A DNA stretch of 64,000 nucleotides from an uncultured Kiritimatiellota bacterium (GTDB lineage Bacteria > Verrucomicrobiota > Kiritimatiellia > RFP12 > DVOR01): positions 1-64,000 of the forward strand of contig CALXMT010000002.1 of assembly GCA_944389545.1 (NCBI GenBank). The letters are read 5' to 3'. Numbering within the stretch: position 1 is the stretch's first letter; each line of letters begins with the position of its first letter. The position numbers were made by a program, and so were the translations under genes. This document shows positions 34,101 through 42,633 of this stretch, one piece after another. Under the pieces are notes generated by a model. The model was not told where the DNA came from. It saw only the letters and a program-made list of their open reading frames with translations, and did no database searches.

Positions 34101-35858
34101 TTAGTCGCGTTCCAGGATCATGTCGGAGAGCGCGGCGCCGGGGGCGACCATGGGCAGGACGTTCTCGTCCTCGGCCACGATGCACTCGATGAGCCACGCC
34201 TTGTCGTCCGCGAAGGCGCGCTTGAGGGCCTCTTCGGTCTCGGCGAGGGATTTGGCGCGAACGGCCTCGAGGCCATACGCCTTGGCGACGCCAACGAAGT
34301 CAGGCAGGTAGCGGGGCTCCTCGGGCTCGGGGATACGCTCGTTGTCGGGGCGGCCTTCCTGCGAGAGGATGGTGGCGGAATGGCGATGGCCGTAGAAGAG
34401 GTCCTGCCACTGGCGCACCATGCCCAGGCGGGCGTTGTTGAGGACGACGAACTTCACCGGGAGGCGGTGCTCCACGGCCACGACCAGCTCCTGGATGTTC
34501 ATCTGGAAGCCGCCGTCGCCGTTGACGGAGACAACGAGGGCATCGGGGCGGCCGAGCTGCGCGCCCACGGCGCTGGGGACGCCGAAGCCCATCGTGCCCA
34601 TGCCGCCGGAGGAGATGAAGGCGCGGGGCTCGGTGTGGCGGAAGAACTGCGCGGCCCACATCTGGTTCTGACCGACGTCGGTGGTGAGGACGGTGGGGCG
34701 ACCGGTGGCGCGGGCGGCGCGGTCGATGGCCTCGATCACGGCCTGCGGCTGGAGCTTGCCGTCCTTGCGCGGATGGTAGACGGCGGGTTTGGCCTCGCGC
34801 CACTTGGCGATCTGCGCCAGCCAGTCGGAGCGGTCGGTCTTCTCCAGTTGCGGCAGGAGGAGCTCGAGGGTCTGCTTGAGGTCGCCGCAGACGGGGATGT
34901 GGGTGTGGACGTTCTTGCCGATGGCCGAGGCGTCGACGTCGATGTGGGCGATTTTGGCGCCCTGGGCGAAGTCGGCGATGCGGCCGGTGACGCGGTCATC
35001 GAAACGCGCGCCGGCGGCGATGACGAGGTCGGCCTGCTGGATGGCGTTGTTCGCGGCCACGGAGCCGTGCATGCCCACCATCCACAGCGAGAGCGGGGAG
35101 GTTTCGGGGAAGGCGCCCAGGCCCATGAGGGTGGTGCAGACGGGGATGTCGTAGGTTTCGGCGATGGAGCGCAGGAGCGCGCAGGAGCCGGAGATGATGG
35201 CGCCGCCGCCGATGTAGAGCACGGGACGGTGGGCCTTGTTGATGGCGTCGGCCAGGCGGGCGACCTGCGCGGGCGGCGGCTGGATGGTGGGGTGGTAGGC
35301 CCGCACCGAGATGTCCTGCACGTCGGGCTGCAGGGTGATGGCCTGCTGGATGTCCTTGGGGATGTCGACGAGGACGGGGCCGGGCTTGCCGGTGGAGGCG
35401 ATGAAGAAGGCCTCGGAGATGACGCGCGGGATCTCGTCCACCGAGCGCACCAGGTAGTTGTGCTTGGTGACGCTGCGGGTGATGCCCGTGTTGTCCGCCT
35501 CCTGGAAGGCGTCCGTGCCGATGAGGCCGCTGCTCACCTGGCCGGCGATGACGACCAGCGGCACGCCGTCCATCATGGCGGTGGCCAGGCCGGTGACGGT
35601 GTTGGTGGCGCCGGGGCCGGAGGTGACGATGGCGCACCCCACGCGACCCGTGGCGCGGGCGTAGCCGTCGGCCATGTGGATGCCGCCCTGCTCATGGCGC
35701 GGGAGCACCACGCGCAACGGCGAACCGTAAAGCTTGTCGAAGAGGTCGATGGCCGAGCCGCCCGGATACCCGAAGACGACCTCGACGCCGTTGTTGAGGA
35801 GGCCGTCGATGACGCATTGCGCGCCGGTGCGGCCTTGCGGAGGCTGATAAGGGGTCAT
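34101..35858 (-). CDS. ilvB: Acetolactate synthase large (catalytic) subunit
   Basis: A 585-aa ThDP-dependent enzyme for the first step of branched-chain amino acid synthesis. It has the FGYPGGSAIDLFDKL motif with catalytic Glu in PRHEQGG, GRVGCAIVTSGPGATN, the quinone-FAD region, and the ThDP Mg motif GDGGFQMNIQEL with the NNARLGMVRQWQ helix. ATG 35858 follows AAAGGAG; the frame is open upstream but only for 21 unsupported residues. Operon order is pncC-ilvE-ilvB-ilvH-aroE-pilD-folB. Confidence 0.96.
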   Translation of the reverse strand: MTPYQPPQGRTGAQCVIDGLLNNGVEVVFGYPGGSAIDLFDKLYGSPLRVVLPRHEQGGIHMADGYARATGRVGCAIVTSGPGATNTVTGLATAMMDGVPLVVIAGQVSSGLIGTDAFQEADNTGITRSVTKHNYLVRSVDEIPRVISEAFFIASTGKPGPVLVDIPKDIQQAITLQPDVQDISVRAYHPTIQPPPAQVARLADAINKAHRPVLYIGGGAIISGSCALLRSIAETYDIPVCTTLMGLGAFPETSPLSLWMVGMHGSVAANNAIQQADLVIAAGARFDDRVTGRIADFAQGAKIAHIDVDASAIGKNVHTHIPVCGDLKQTLELLLPQLEKTDRSDWLAQIAKWREAKPAVYHPRKDGKLQPQAVIEAIDRAARATGRPTVLTTDVGQNQMWAAQFFRHTEPRAFISSGGMGTMGFGVPSAVGAQLGRPDALVVSVNGDGGFQMNIQELVVAVEHRLPVKFVVLNNARLGMVRQWQDLFYGHRHSATILSQEGRPDNERIPEPEEPRYLPDFVGVAKAYGLEAVRAKSLAETEEALKRAFADDKAWLIECIVAEDENVLPMVAPGAALSDMILERD

Positions 35859-35880
35859 GCCTGTGGGGTCTCCTTTCGGT

Positions 35881-36897
35881 TTACTTGATTTCGCGGCACC
35901 AGCCGTGGACGTCCGGCGCACGGCCGAACTGGATGTCCTGCACGGCGTTGTGCAGCTTCAGCAGGTTGGGCCCGCACTCGGTCTCGGAGCCCACGCGGAT
36001 GACGTCGTCGCCGCGCACGACTTCATAGACGGGCGTCACGACCACGGCCGTGCCGCAGGCGCCGATTTCGGCGAACTCGCGCAGCTCCTCGTAAGGCACC
36101 GTGCGCACTTCCACCGTGTGGCCCATGTCCTTGGCCAACTGCTGGAGCGAGAGGTTCGTCACGGAGGGCAGGACGGACGACGACTTGACGGTGACGTAGG
36201 TGCCGTCCTTCTTGAAGCCCAGAAAGTTGGAGGTCGCGAACTCCTCCACGTGCGTGTGCGTCTTGCTGTCCAGGTAGAGCTCAACGGGGAAGCCCATATG
36301 GTGGGCCTTCTCGTGGGCGTAGAGGCTGGCGGCGTAGTTGCCGCCCACCTTCACGTCGCCCATGCCCTGGGGCGCGGCGCGGTCATACTCATCGAAGATG
36401 ATGGCGCGGACGGGCTTGATGCCGCCCTTGTAGTAGTCGCCCATCGGCATCACCATCATGAGGAAGTCATACTCATGCGCCGGCGCCACGCCGATCTGCG
36501 GGCCCGTGCCGATGAGCAAGGGGCGCACGTACATCGAGCAGCCCGTGCCGTAGGGCGGCACGTAGTCGATGTTGTCCTTCACCACGCGGTCGAGTGCGTC
36601 CAGGAACATCTCCGTGGGCACGGGCGGCATCACGGTGCGCACCGCGGTGCGCTGCATGCGCTCGGCGTTGGCCTCGGGGCGGAACGCCACCACCTTGCCG
36701 TCCTTCTGGCGGAAGACCTTGAGGCCCTCGAAGGCCTCCTGACCGTAATGCAGGCAGCCCGCGGCGATGGACATCGTGATGGTGTCGCCCTGGACGAGCG
36801 TCCCCTTGTCCCACGCCCCGTCCTTCCAGTGGTAACGGATGTGGCTGCGCGTGGGCATATACGCGAAACCAAGGCTCGACCAATCAATCTCTTGCAT
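35881..36897 (-). CDS. ilvE: Branched-chain amino acid aminotransferase
   Basis: A 338-aa fold-type IV PLP enzyme of the larger (class II, ~340-360 aa) type. The PLP lysine is K183 in GDVKVGGNYAAS. Other markers are YGQEAFEGLKVFR, YVRPLLIGTGPQIGV, and HVEEFATSNFLGF. It catalyses the last step for Ile, Leu and Val. It starts 2 bases after the pncC stop. Confidence 0.95.
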   Translation of the reverse strand: MQEIDWSSLGFAYMPTRSHIRYHWKDGAWDKGTLVQGDTITMSIAAGCLHYGQEAFEGLKVFRQKDGKVVAFRPEANAERMQRTAVRTVMPPVPTEMFLDALDRVVKDNIDYVPPYGTGCSMYVRPLLIGTGPQIGVAPAHEYDFLMMVMPMGDYYKGGIKPVRAIIFDEYDRAAPQGMGDVKVGGNYAASLYAHEKAHHMGFPVELYLDSKTHTHVEEFATSNFLGFKKDGTYVTVKSSSVLPSVTNLSLQQLAKDMGHTVEVRTVPYEELREFAEIGACGTAVVVTPVYEVVRGDDVIRVGSETECGPNLLKLHNAVQDIQFGRAPDVHGWCREIK

Positions 36898-36899
36898 GG

Positions 36900-37412
36900 T
36901 TACTCTCTCACTTTCTCAAGGCACGCCAGTGCCGATTCCAATGCTTTGTGGACCGTCTGGGCGCGCACCGCGTCACGGTCCCCCGCGAAATGGTTCTCAA
37001 AGGCCTCCGCGAGGCCATCCCCCCATGCCACGCCCACGTAGACCAGCCCCACGGGCTTGTCCGGCGTGGCCCCGCCCGGCCCCGCGATTCCCGTCGCCGA
37101 GACGGCGATGTCCGCACCGAGCGCTTGCCGCGCCCCCAGCGCCATCTGCCGCGCGCAGTCTGCGCTCACCGCGCCTACGCTCGCCAACGTCACCGGGGAG
37201 ACGCCCAGGAGCGCCTCTTTCACCCCGTTTTGATAGCTGATCACTCCGCCTTGAAAGACGTCGCTCGACCCGGCCACCGCCGTCAGCGTCGCGCCAATCA
37301 GGCCGCCGGTGCAGGATTCCGCCGTCGCCAAACGCACCCCCGCTCGCCGGCAAGCCTCAATCAGTCTGCCCGCGAGCGCCCGGTTTTCCCGTTCGGTTTC
37401 GCACGTATCCAT
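36900..37412 (-). CDS. pncC: Nicotinamide-nucleotide amidase (CinA C-terminal domain)
   Basis: A 170-aa standalone CinA C-domain protein, which deamidates NMN to nicotinate mononucleotide. ATAESCTGGLIGATLTAVAG, then VISYQNGVKEALLGV and SATGIAGPGGATPDKPVGLV, are all family hallmarks. The full-length CinA N-domain is absent, as in E. coli PncC. The ATG at 37412 lies 9 bases after a -10 box. First gene of the ilv-aro operon. Confidence 0.94.
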   Translation of the reverse strand: MDTCETERENRALAGRLIEACRRAGVRLATAESCTGGLIGATLTAVAGSSDVFQGGVISYQNGVKEALLGVSPVTLASVGAVSADCARQMALGARQALGADIAVSATGIAGPGGATPDKPVGLVYVGVAWGDGLAEAFENHFAGDRDAVRAQTVHKALESALACLEKVRE

Positions 37413-37421
37413 ATCCCTTTA

Positions 37422-37430
37422 TTTATACCA
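37422..37430 (-). promoter_or_regulatory. Promoter -10 of the pncC-ilv-aro operon, near-leaderless
   Basis: The minus strand reads TGGTATAAA, 9 bases before the pncC ATG; AAAGGG lies in the gap between them. Confidence 0.6.
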
Positions 37431-37460
37431 TAAAATGGGAGAAACGCCAAACCTTGGCGT

Positions 37461-38018
37461 TCACTTGTCGAGTTTCTTGATCACGCGGGCGGGATTGCCC
37501 ACGGCGATGACGTTGGCCGGCAGGCTCTTGGTGACCACGCTTCCGGCGCCGACAATCGTGTTGTCCCCGATGCGCACCCCGGGCAGAACCGTCACGTGGC
37601 CGCCCAACCACACGTTGTTGCCGATGATGATGGGCTCCGCGCGCTCCATGTCCGTCGCGCGGGCATCGGGGTCGGTGGGATGGATGGCCGTATAGAAGTG
37701 GCACCCGGGGCCCGCCAGCACGTGCTCACCGAAGAGAATCGGCGCGCAGTCCAGCATCACGCAGTCATAGTTCAGGAAGCATTTCGGCCCCAACTGGATG
37801 TTGCGGCCATAGTCGCAGTGGAAGGGTTGCATCACCCAGGCGCCCTCGCCCACCGTACCGAAGAGGTCGTTCATCAGCTTCCAACGGCGTTTGTCGTCCG
37901 TGGGGCGCAAGGCGTTGAAGTCCGCGCAAATCGTCTGCGCCCGCAGACGCTCCGGTTCCAAGCTCGCCGGGTTGTACCACTCCCCGGACACCATCTTCGA
38001 AAAGGTCTCTTCGTCCAT
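37461..38018 (-). CDS. Maltose/galactoside-type O-acetyltransferase
   Basis: A 185-aa hexapeptide acetyltransferase of the same family as the one at 25.8 kb but GC-rich like the core genome. It has an N-terminal Mac domain (KMVSGEWYNPASLE), the beta-helix from NIQLGPKCFLNYDCVMLD, catalytic His in FYTAIHPTDPDARA, and NNVWLGGHVTVLPGVRIG, ending GNPARVIKKL. The ATG at 38018 is 10 bases after a perfect TATAAT and has no ribosome-binding site. It may acetylate a cell-surface sugar; substrate not known. Confidence 0.9.
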   Translation of the reverse strand: MDEETFSKMVSGEWYNPASLEPERLRAQTICADFNALRPTDDKRRWKLMNDLFGTVGEGAWVMQPFHCDYGRNIQLGPKCFLNYDCVMLDCAPILFGEHVLAGPGCHFYTAIHPTDPDARATDMERAEPIIIGNNVWLGGHVTVLPGVRIGDNTIVGAGSVVTKSLPANVIAVGNPARVIKKLDK

Positions 38019-38028
38019 AGCGCCGCAC

Positions 38029-38039
38029 ATTATACCACA
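38029..38039 (-). promoter_or_regulatory. Promoter -10 of the acetyltransferase, near-leaderless
   Basis: The minus strand reads TGTGGTATAAT, identical in 11 bases to the boxes at 6737 and 38361; the start codon is 10 bases on. Confidence 0.7.
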
Positions 38040-38065
38040 TCCATTCTTAAACACACGGTCAGTCA

Positions 38066-38210
38066 CAGTAGTGTCCGGGGAAAATGGGGACCGCAAAGAC
38101 GCAAGGGGAGGCGCGAACCGTTTCGGGCTCCATCGGTCGCTCTGCGGCTTCGCCGCTGACCGCGCCCGCCGCCCTCCGTTTCGCGCCTTGTCGTTTTCTT
38201 GGAAAGTATT
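38066..38210. repeat. Shortened intergenic element (module B)
   Basis: The left terminal repeat AGTGTCCGGGGAAAATGGGG and then module B (38125-38188) are followed by a decayed right end, GGAAAGTATT (38201-38210). About 145 bp, so this is a short form of the family. Confidence 0.65.
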
Positions 38211-38360
38211 TTGGCAACGCTGTAGGACTATAGGACCATTAGGACGGCGACTAACACCTCCAGTATAGCGACTTATCCGTCGCGCGCTTGTCGCGTGTTC
38301 CGTTCTCCGTTCTCCGTTTTCCGTTCTCCGGGGCGGCACACGCCGCCCCTCCTTAGCGGG
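38211..38360. other. Spacer with short tandem CCGTTCTCCG repeats
   Basis: No gene. It contains a lone ACTATAGGACC (like the CTATAG arrays) at about 38228 and module D, four runs of TTCCG or TCTCCG at 38299-38331, followed by a GGGCGGC/GCCGCCC hairpin (38331-38348). Confidence 0.5.
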
Positions 38361-38371
38361 TGTGGTATAAT
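38361..38371 (+). promoter_or_regulatory. epmA promoter -10, near-leaderless
   Basis: TGTGGTATAAT is 10 bases before the epmA ATG (38382). Confidence 0.7.
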
Positions 38372-38381
38372 GCACGGCCCT

Positions 38382-39239
38382 ATGAACGAGACCTTTGACT
38401 GGGAACGGTTGCAGGGGCGTGCACGGGTGTTGCGCGTCATCCGTGATTTTTTTGAGGCGCGGGGCTTCTTGGAGGTGGAGACGCCGGTGCGTATCCCGGC
38501 GCCGGCCAACGAGGCATTCTTGGAGCCGCCGCCCTCGGGCGACCATTGGCTGCGCACTTCGCCGGAACTGCACATGAAGCGTTTGCTGGCGGCGGGGTCG
38601 GGGCCGATCTTCCAGATGGGGCCTTGCTTCCGCGCGAATGAGCGAGGGCGTCGGCACAACCCGGAGTTCACCCTCTTGGAATGGTACCGCCCGAACGCGG
38701 GCATTGCGTCGCTCTACGACGACGTTGAGGCGTTGGTCTCTGCGGTCTTGGGCCGCACGGTCAAGGCGCGGCGCATCGCCGTGGCGGACATCTACCGCGA
38801 GGTGGCGGGATGGGATCCGCTGGAGGCGTGGGACGAAGACCGTTTCGACGAGGACATGGCTCTGAAGATTGAGCCGGCCCTGCCGCGCGATGGCCTGACC
38901 TATCTGACGGACTATCCCGCGCCCGCGGCGGCGTTGGCCCGGTTGAACCCCGCCGACTCGCGCGTGGCCGAGCGCTTTGAGGCCTACCTCGGCGGACTGG
39001 AAATCGCCAATGGCTACGGCGAGTTGACCGACGCCGCCGAGCAACGTCGGCGTTTCGAGGCGACCATCGCCATGCGCCGTGAGCGCGGTTTGCCGACCTA
39101 TCCGTTGGACGAGCCCTTCCTGGCGGCGTTGCCGGACCTGCCGCCCACGGCCGGCATCGCCTTGGGTGTGGATCGGTTGGCGATGATTGCCGCCGGCGCG
39201 ACGGACATTGCGCAGGTGCGGCCCTTCTGCGACCGCTGA
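38382..39239 (+). CDS. epmA: EF-P--(R)-beta-lysine ligase EpmA (GenX/PoxA)
   Basis: A 285-aa class II lysyl-tRNA synthetase paralog without the anticodon-binding domain. It has motif 1 near RDFFEARGFLEVETPV, motif 2 around FQMGPCFRANERGRRHNPEF followed by TLLEWYR, and motif 3 PTAGIALGVDRLAMIAAG. EpmA attaches beta-lysine to a lysine of elongation factor P, helping translation of polyproline stretches; the many Pro-rich proteins in this window fit that need, though EpmB and EF-P are not seen here. The start lies 10 bases after TATAAT with no ribosome-binding site. Confidence 0.92.
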   Translation: MNETFDWERLQGRARVLRVIRDFFEARGFLEVETPVRIPAPANEAFLEPPPSGDHWLRTSPELHMKRLLAAGSGPIFQMGPCFRANERGRRHNPEFTLLEWYRPNAGIASLYDDVEALVSAVLGRTVKARRIAVADIYREVAGWDPLEAWDEDRFDEDMALKIEPALPRDGLTYLTDYPAPAAALARLNPADSRVAERFEAYLGGLEIANGYGELTDAAEQRRRFEATIAMRRERGLPTYPLDEPFLAALPDLPPTAGIALGVDRLAMIAAGATDIAQVRPFCDR

Positions 39240-39273
39240 GCAACATTGGGGAGAGAGGAAAGGAAGTAAGATT

Positions 39274-42135
39274 ATGGCCGACGAAATCGTCATCACTGGG
39301 GCGCGTCAGAACAACCTGAAGAACATCGATGTGCGCATCCCGCGCAATTCGCTGACCGTCATCACGGGTCTTTCGGGCTCGGGCAAGAGCTCGCTGGCCT
39401 TCGACACGCTCTACGCCGAGGGCCAGCGCCGCTACGTCGAGAGCCTCTCGGCCTACGCGCGCCAGTTCTTGGATCAGTTGCAGAAGCCCGACGTGGAGCG
39501 CATCGAGGGCCTTTCGCCGGCCATTTCCATCGAGCAACGCGCCAGCGGCAGCAACCCGCGCTCTATCGTCGCCACCGTGACCGAGACGCACGACTACCTG
39601 CGTCTCTTGTGGGGCAACATCGCCCATGCCCACTGCCCGAAGTGCGGCAAGGAGGTCCACCCCCAGAGCGCTGAACAGATTGTTGACCGCCTCTTGCAGT
39701 TGCCCGAGGGAACGAAGCTTGTCCTTTTGGCGCCGATTGTGCGGGGCCGCAAGGGCCGCCACGAGGAGGTGCGCGAGCTGATGGTGCGCCAGGGCTACGT
39801 CCGCGCCCGGGTGGACGGCCAGATGGTGGACGTGGAGAACGAGTGGCCCGACCTGGACAAGAAGTGTCCTCACCGCATCGACGCCGTGATCGACCGCGTC
39901 GTCATCAAGGACGGTCTGCGGAGCCGCCTGACCGACAGCGTGGAACAGGCCCTGCGCGTGGCCGATGGCCTGGTGGAGGCGCAGGTGATGGGCGGCGAGA
40001 GCACGCTTTATTCCGAGAAGAACGCCTGCGCCGACTGCGGCATCTCCTTCGAGGCGCTCAAGCCGCGTTCCTTCTCTTTCAACTCCCCCTACGGCGCGTG
40101 CCCCACCTGCTCGGGCCTTGGCGCCCTGATGGTCTTCGACGAGAACCTGGTGGTGCCCGACAAGACCAAGCCCCTGCGCGAGGCCATTGTGGGTTGGCGC
40201 CGCGGCGGCCACCACCTGCTGATGTACTACAATTGGCTCCTTGCCGCTTTCGCGGAGTATTGCGGCGTGGACCTCGACACGCCCTTCGATAAGCTCCCGC
40301 GTAAGTTCCGCGATGAGCTCATGAACGGCACGGGCGACCGCAACGTCCAGCTGGCCTACGTCATCAAGGGCGTCCTCAACCACACCGACAAGCCCTTTGA
40401 GGGCGTCCTCCCCAACCTGCGCCGCCGTTACGCCGAGTGCGACAACGACGAGACGCGCGAGACGCTCAGTCAGTTCCTCGCGCCGCGCCGGTGTCCGGAC
40501 TGCGCCGGGGCGCGTCTGCGGCCCGAAAGCCGCGTGGCCACCGTCGGTGGACGCACCCTCCCCGACGTGATGCACCTGCCCGCGCGCGATGCGCTCGCCT
40601 TCTTCAACGCCCTGGCCGAGGGCGGCCCCAGTCCCTTGGTGCCTCAACCCTTGGCCGAGCACGAACGCACCGTGGCGGGGGAAATCCTGCGCGAAATCCG
40701 CAAACGTATCGCCTTTTTGGTCGACGTCGGACTGGACTACCTTTCCCTTGACCGCGAGAGCTCCACGCTCTCCGGCGGCGAGATGCAACGTATCCGCTTG
40801 GCCTCGCAGATTGGCTCTGGCCTTGTGGGCGTGCTCTACGTGCTTGACGAGCCGACCATTGGCCTTCATCCGCGCGACAACGAGCGCCTCATCGATATGC
40901 TCCACCGTCTGCAGCGCCGCGGCAACACGGTTGTTGTGGTGGAGCATGATGAGGAGATGATCCGCCGCGCTGATTACATCGTCGACATCGGTCCCGGCGC
41001 GGGTTCGCAGGGCGGCCAGGTTGTCTACCAAGGCCCCGCCAAGGGTCTCCTCAAGTGCAAGACCTCGCTCACGGCGGACTATCTCACCGGCCGTAAGTCT
41101 GTCCCCGTCCCCGAACGCCACGCGCCCGGCAAGGCCTGGTTGACCCTGGAAGGCTGCACGCAGAACAACCTGTGCGACCTCACCGTGCGTCTGCCGCTCG
41201 GCTGCTTCGTCTGCGTCACCGGCGTCTCGGGTTCGGGCAAGTCCACCCTTGTGGACGACATCCTCAAGCGTGCCCTGGCCCACCACTTCCATGGCGCGCG
41301 CGAGACCCCCGGCGCCCACCGCCGCATCCTCGGCCTTCGCAATCTCGACAAGATGATCGAGATCGATCAGTCGCCCATCGGCCGTACGCCTCGTTCCAAC
41401 CCCGTCACCTACACCGGTTGCTTCACCGCTATCCGCGAACTCTTCGCCCAGACCCCCGCCGCCAAGATGCGCGGCTATAAACCCGGCCGTTTCTCCTTCA
41501 ACGTCAAGGGCGGTCGCTGCGAAGTCTGCCAGGGCGATGGCATGAAGCGCCTGGAGATGCACTTCCTGCCCGATGTCTACGTTCCCTGCGAACAGTGCGG
41601 CGGCGCCCGCTACAACCGCGAGACCCTCGAGGTGCGCTACAAAGGCAAGACCATCGCCGACGTGCTGGACATGACCGTCTCCGAGGCCCTCGCCTTCTTC
41701 GGCCCCATCCCCGCCATCGCCAACAAACTTGCCACCATCGAGGAGGTCGGCCTGGGCTACATCAAGCTCGGACAATCCGCCACCACCCTCTCCGGCGGCG
41801 AGGCCCAGCGCATCAAGCTTGCCGCCGAACTCTCCAAGCGCGCCACCGGCAAGACCCTCTACATCCTCGACGAGCCCACCACCGGCCTCCACTTTGCCGA
41901 CGTCCACAAACTCCTCTCCCTCCTCCTCCGCCTCCGCGACCAAGGCAACACCGTCGTCGTCATCGAGCACAACCTCGACGTCATCAAATCCGCCGACTGG
42001 ATCCTCGACCTCGGCCCCGAAGGCGGCGACCGCGGTGGCACCCTCGTCGCCCAAGGCACCCCCGAAGACGTCGCCCAAGTCCCGGAATCCTACACCGGCC
42101 GCTTCCTCGCCCCCCTCCTCCAAAACAATAAATGA
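39274..42135 (+). CDS. uvrA: UvrABC excinuclease subunit A
   Basis: A 953-aa damage-recognition ATPase of nucleotide excision repair. Two ABC modules: P-loop 1 GLSGSGKSS (32-40) with signature LSGGEMQRIRLA, and P-loop 2 GVSGSGKST with LSGGEAQRIKLA. Zinc modules are formed by CPKC, CADC, CPTC, CPDC and by CEVC, CEQC. The start is ATG 39274 behind GAAAGGAAG. It lies 34 bp downstream of epmA and ends the plus-strand group. The last third of the gene uses almost only C-ending codons. Confidence 0.97.
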   Translation: MADEIVITGARQNNLKNIDVRIPRNSLTVITGLSGSGKSSLAFDTLYAEGQRRYVESLSAYARQFLDQLQKPDVERIEGLSPAISIEQRASGSNPRSIVATVTETHDYLRLLWGNIAHAHCPKCGKEVHPQSAEQIVDRLLQLPEGTKLVLLAPIVRGRKGRHEEVRELMVRQGYVRARVDGQMVDVENEWPDLDKKCPHRIDAVIDRVVIKDGLRSRLTDSVEQALRVADGLVEAQVMGGESTLYSEKNACADCGISFEALKPRSFSFNSPYGACPTCSGLGALMVFDENLVVPDKTKPLREAIVGWRRGGHHLLMYYNWLLAAFAEYCGVDLDTPFDKLPRKFRDELMNGTGDRNVQLAYVIKGVLNHTDKPFEGVLPNLRRRYAECDNDETRETLSQFLAPRRCPDCAGARLRPESRVATVGGRTLPDVMHLPARDALAFFNALAEGGPSPLVPQPLAEHERTVAGEILREIRKRIAFLVDVGLDYLSLDRESSTLSGGEMQRIRLASQIGSGLVGVLYVLDEPTIGLHPRDNERLIDMLHRLQRRGNTVVVVEHDEEMIRRADYIVDIGPGAGSQGGQVVYQGPAKGLLKCKTSLTADYLTGRKSVPVPERHAPGKAWLTLEGCTQNNLCDLTVRLPLGCFVCVTGVSGSGKSTLVDDILKRALAHHFHGARETPGAHRRILGLRNLDKMIEIDQSPIGRTPRSNPVTYTGCFTAIRELFAQTPAAKMRGYKPGRFSFNVKGGRCEVCQGDGMKRLEMHFLPDVYVPCEQCGGARYNRETLEVRYKGKTIADVLDMTVSEALAFFGPIPAIANKLATIEEVGLGYIKLGQSATTLSGGEAQRIKLAAELSKRATGKTLYILDEPTTGLHFADVHKLLSLLLRLRDQGNTVVVIEHNLDVIKSADWILDLGPEGGDRGGTLVAQGTPEDVAQVPESYTGRFLAPLLQNNK

Positions 42136-42396
42136 AAGTTTAGAGGTTTAAAGACTTGGCGGCTGACCGTGGAAGGTTTGGCGCGTTGGGCCTGCATGGG
42201 CTTTCTCGCTGGGCCTCCGCCCCCATCCTTTCGGTTTGTCCGGGCTCCATCGGTCGTCCTGTACCTTCGCCGCTGACCGCGCTCTCCGCCCAGCGGAGGC
42301 GGGATGGTCTTCTTCTCTTTCTTCGTGGCAGGTCCTTTTAAAAGTGCGAAAACACACCATACTCTTCCCAAAAGAACCGGATTGAATCAAAGATAC
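42136..42396. other. Gene-free spacer after uvrA with a decayed repeat
   Basis: No gene seen. A degenerate copy of module B (GGGCTCCATCGGTCGTCCTG onward, 42241-42305) is present. No clear uvrA terminator was found. Confidence 0.5.
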
Positions 42397-42424
42397 TTGA
42401 CAAAATGGGGGGGGGTGGTATGTT
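42397..42424 (+). promoter_or_regulatory. Promoter with a nine-G tract in the spacer (candidate phase-variable switch)
   Basis: A consensus -35 TTGACA (42397-42402) and a -10 TATGTT (42419-42424) with an extended TGG are separated by 16 bases, nine of which are a continuous G run (42407-42415). Loss or gain of a G by slippage would change the spacer to 15 or 17 bases. About 200 bases of untranslated leader follow before the first gene. The elements are seen; phase variation is inference. Confidence 0.6.
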
Positions 42425-42633
42425 AATTAGCGTTCATGGTTTCAAGTGGACGTTTGCCTTCGGGTGCTCACAATAGGAGCGAGGGCGTCTAGGTCGGGCT
42501 TGGGAGATTTCCCCGCTTGCCCGACGGCGCCTTGACTTCTGGCAAGAACATCCGGGTTTGTCTGAACGAGGAAGGGCGTGCAGTTCTTCCCGATCTCCGC
42601 CAGGCACGGCAAGTAACGAAGGAGAGACGCGTC

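Noticed and set aside
38761-42123. A 1120-codon open frame on the minus strand over uvrA
   Set aside because: It is the complement of uvrA and the end of epmA; composition and lack of domains show it is a shadow.
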